A stretch of DNA of 35,327 nt, taken from positions 1-35,327 of the forward strand of contig NZ_JABSOE010000052.1 of NCBI RefSeq assembly GCF_013618865.1, given 5' to 3'. The notes below the pieces were generated by a model that saw only the letters and a list, made by a program, of their open reading frames with translations, was not told the origin of the DNA and did no database searches. Below are positions 33,600-35,327 of this stretch, in pieces (position 1 is the stretch's first letter; each line of letters begins with the position of its first letter). The stretch comes from Phocaeicola faecicola (lineage in GTDB: Bacteria > Bacteroidota > Bacteroidia > Bacteroidales > Bacteroidaceae). Made by a program: the position numbers and the translations under genes.

Positions 33600-33632
33600 A
33601 GAGGTGCTTCGGGACGAAGCGCCTCTTTTTTT
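33600..33632 (+). terminator. Rho-independent terminator of the DUF3836 gene
   Basis: AGAGGTGCTTC (33600-33610) pairs with GAAGCGCCTCT (33616-33626) with one G-U pair and a 5-nt loop, then a T-run to 33632. Confidence 0.92.
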
Positions 33633-33827
33633 ATGTACCCGAAAGGAGCGAAATTTATCTTATCATCGACATTTTGCTTACAATTTATAACCTGTTTGAG
33701 AAAATCAGTCCGAAATCAATCAAAAAGCAGGCATCCATGCTTCTTCCGGAAAGCATTCTCCTTCCCCACCCTGCCACCGGCCGGGAATCCGGCACTTTCC
33801 GCCCTACAAATCGCTATGAGGCAATCT
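33633..33827. other. intergenic stretch without a recognisable gene
   Basis: Between the DUF3836 terminator and the ychF promoter. Only a 6-bp ATGCTT/AAGCAT hairpin was noticed. A 107-codon frame running through both this stretch and the ychF leader has no recognisable domain and is rejected. Confidence 0.5.
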
Positions 33828-33859
33828 TTTGGTAAATCTAGAAGAAATGAGTACCTTTG
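33828..33859 (+). promoter_or_regulatory. promoter of ychF
   Basis: TTTG (33828-33831), exactly 20 nt, then TACCTTTG (33852-33859): a perfect Bacteroidota consensus. Transcription should begin near 33865, giving a leader of about 117 nt. Confidence 0.85.
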
Positions 33860-33955
33860 CACCGGATACGGCAAAATCTGCACAGGTACGGATCCGGACA
33901 GCACCCTCTGTCACCGGTACACGGGATTCCTGCCTCAAGGCGGTATCCGAAAATA
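33860..33955 (+). ncRNA. structured 5' leader of ychF (possible cis-regulatory RNA)
   Basis: CGGATAC (33863-33869) can pair with GTATCCG (33943-33949), closing a domain that spans nearly the whole leader. Inside are GACAG/CTGTC (33897-33901 with 33908-33912), GTAC/GTAC (33886-33889 with 33917-33920) and CTGCC-TCAA-GGCGG (33930-33943). The closing stem ends about 33 nt before the ATG. No known riboswitch class is recognised; the fold was drawn by eye. Confidence 0.35.
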
Positions 33956-33981
33956 GAAAAAAGATAGAAAATTAATATATT

Positions 33982-35085
33982 ATGGCATTACAATGTGGTA
34001 TCGTCGGTCTGCCGAACGTAGGTAAATCGACTCTTTTTAACTGCTTATCAAACGCAAAGGCTCAGGCAGCCAACTTCCCGTTCTGTACAATTGAACCGAA
34101 TGTCGGTGTCATTACCGTACCCGATGAACGCTTGAACAAACTGGCGGAACTGGTCAATCCGGACCGTATCGTTCCGACTACCGTAGAAATCGTAGACATT
34201 GCAGGACTTGTAAAGGGAGCCAGCAAGGGCGAAGGTCTGGGAAACAAATTCCTGGCAAATATCCGTGAAACCGATGCAATCCTGCACGTATTGCGCTGTT
34301 TCGATGATGAAAACGTCACACACGTAGACGGAAGCGTCGATCCGGTGCGCGACAAGGAAATCATCGATACCGAGTTGCAGCTGAAGGACCTTGAAACCAT
34401 CGAAAGCCGTATCCAGAAAGTGCAGAAACAGGCACAGACCGGGGGCGACAAGGTAGCCAAGCAGACATACGAAGTATTGGTACGTTACAGAGAAGCCCTG
34501 CTGCAAGGCAAATCGGCCCGTACGGTACAGTTTGAGACAAAGGATGAGCAGAAAATCGCTCACGAACTGTTCCTGCTTACCTCAAAGCCGGTAATGTACG
34601 TATGTAACGTAGACGAAGGCAGTGCCGTAAACGGCAACAAGTACGTGGAACAGGTACGCGAGGCAGTCAAGGAAGAAGGAGCGGAAATCCTGATTGTAGC
34701 TGCCAAGACCGAGGCCGACATCGCAGAACTGGAAACGTATGAAGACCGTCAGATGTTCCTCCAGGAAGTAGGTCTGGAAGAATCGGGAGTCAGCCGTCTG
34801 ATCCGTGCAGCCTACAAACTGCTGAATCTGGAGACTTATTTCACTGCCGGAAAGATGGAAGTACGTGCATGGACATTCCACAAAGGCTGGAAGGCTCCTC
34901 AGTGTGCCGGAGTAATCCACACCGACTTTGAAAAAGGCTTTATCCGTGCCGAAGTCATCAAATACAACGACTTCATCCAGTATGGCTCGGAAGCTGCCGT
35001 ACGCGAAGCCGGTAAACTGAATGTAGAAGGAAAAGAATACGTAGTGGAAGACGGTGACATCATGCACTTCCGCTTCAATGTATAA
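33982..35085 (+). CDS. ychF: redox-regulated ATPase YchF (Obg family)
   Basis: A conserved P-loop NTPase that binds the ribosome and takes part in translation and stress control. The 367-residue protein has G1 GLPNVGKST (9-17) and G3 DIAGL (72-76). In place of the GTPase NKxD there is NVDE (209-212), the change that makes YchF/OLA1 prefer ATP over GTP. A coiled-coil insertion covers about 130-190, and a C-terminal TGS domain about 280-367 (RAWTFHKGWKAPQCAGVIH). Length is typical. It is a single-gene unit with a perfect promoter and a long structured leader. Confidence 0.96.
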   Translation: MALQCGIVGLPNVGKSTLFNCLSNAKAQAANFPFCTIEPNVGVITVPDERLNKLAELVNPDRIVPTTVEIVDIAGLVKGASKGEGLGNKFLANIRETDAILHVLRCFDDENVTHVDGSVDPVRDKEIIDTELQLKDLETIESRIQKVQKQAQTGGDKVAKQTYEVLVRYREALLQGKSARTVQFETKDEQKIAHELFLLTSKPVMYVCNVDEGSAVNGNKYVEQVREAVKEEGAEILIVAAKTEADIAELETYEDRQMFLQEVGLEESGVSRLIRAAYKLLNLETYFTAGKMEVRAWTFHKGWKAPQCAGVIHTDFEKGFIRAEVIKYNDFIQYGSEAAVREAGKLNVEGKEYVVEDGDIMHFRFNV

Positions 35086-35121
35086 ACCGGAGATTGACTC
35101 TCTGAAGACACATTGTTCTTA

Positions 35122-35185
35122 AAAAAATCGCAAGGCGGTGAAACCAAAGTTTCTTATATATGAAACTTGAGTTTCACCGCCTTGC
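35122..35185. terminator. long bidirectional hairpin/terminator after ychF
   Basis: GCAAGGCGGTGAAAC (35130-35144) and GTTTCACCGCCTTGC (35171-35185) are exact inverted copies. Above a 3x3 internal loop AGTTTC pairs with GAAACT. On the plus strand a T-rich tail follows; on the minus strand the T-run is better (seven T), so it may mainly end a minus-strand gene lying beyond the window. Confidence 0.8.
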
Positions 35186-35233
35186 TTCTTTGGTTGCATC
35201 GGGATATTCAGTAAATGTCCCTAAAAAGTAAGG

Positions 35234-35274
35234 TGGCATATAAAGTCGATAGAGTATAATCACTTTATATGCCA
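35234..35274. repeat. perfect 13-bp inverted repeat near the window end
   Basis: TGGCATATAAAGT (35234-35246) and ACTTTATATGCCA (35262-35274) are exact inverted copies with a 15-nt spacer. No promoter, terminator or start codon can be tied to it. It might belong to a mobile element or to a gene beyond the window. Confidence 0.8.
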
Positions 35275-35327
35275 TTGCTATTGCCCTTTTTCTGTGTTTT
35301 TTCATATAATCCTATCAGTTGGACATG

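Noticed and set aside
33860..33955. tRNA gene
   Set aside because: The base stem is 7 bp, but the inner stems do not form D, anticodon and T arms and no T-loop GTTCRA sequence is in place.
33633..33956. 107-codon plus-strand frame upstream of ychF
   Set aside because: It crosses the ychF promoter and leader and begins at the DUF3836 terminator; no domain.

Overview
The window looks like chromosome of a gut Bacteroidaceae species, most likely Phocaeicola or Bacteroides. Four things point there: a heme-dependent fumarate reductase of the frdCAB type; a SusC/SusD polysaccharide-utilization locus; the Bacteroidota promoter form (TTTG, about 19-21 nt, then TAnnTTTG) in front of many genes; and family-specific proteins such as the DUF3836, DUF3810 and DUF1735/LamG proteins. 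The species cannot be fixed without a search.

Layout. 1-112 is the cut-off 3' end of a transposase gene. 200-3697 (minus strand) is frdC-frdA-frdB, with its own promoter and terminator. 3975-4628 (minus) is upp. 4759-10039 (minus) is a tightly packed housekeeping run, read as GNAT-like protein, parE, coaD, S41 protease. 10158-11129 (minus) is a Na+/Ca2+-type antiporter with a textbook promoter. 11526-18601 (minus) is a compact four-gene glycan locus: susC, susD, a GH18 enzyme with an intact DxxDxDxE motif, and a DUF1735/LamG surface lipoprotein. It has a strong promoter and a structured 160-nt leader, but no regulator in the window. 19267-20313 (minus) is a DUF3810 membrane protein with a zinc-protease motif.

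From 20691 most genes run on the plus strand: a SpmA-SpmB-type membrane protein, ybeY, mnmG, apt, uvrC, dtd, a MazG-like pyrophosphohydrolase and deoC. A convergent long-chain prenyl diphosphate synthase (29172-30146, minus) follows, then polA, a small secreted DUF3836 protein and ychF. The window ends in a bidirectional hairpin and a second, perfect inverted repeat of unknown nature.

How they work together: FrdCAB and the prenyl diphosphate synthase (menaquinone side chain) belong to anaerobic respiration. upp, apt, MazG and deoC are nucleotide salvage and clean-up. parE, polA and uvrC are DNA maintenance. ybeY, mnmG, dtd and ychF are translation quality genes. The 11.5-18.6 kb locus is the accessory, niche-related part, probably for a host-type N-glycan or another GlcNAc-containing glycan.

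Most noteworthy: a DeoC aldolase carrying an N-terminal stretch with 11 Cys and 7 His in its first 44 residues; a perfect 16-bp parS-like palindrome between mnmG and apt; the small GH18 glycan locus with paired dyads around its promoter; a structured leader in front of ychF; and an inverted-repeat cluster at 11.3 kb. I saw no rRNA, tRNA, CRISPR array or prophage.
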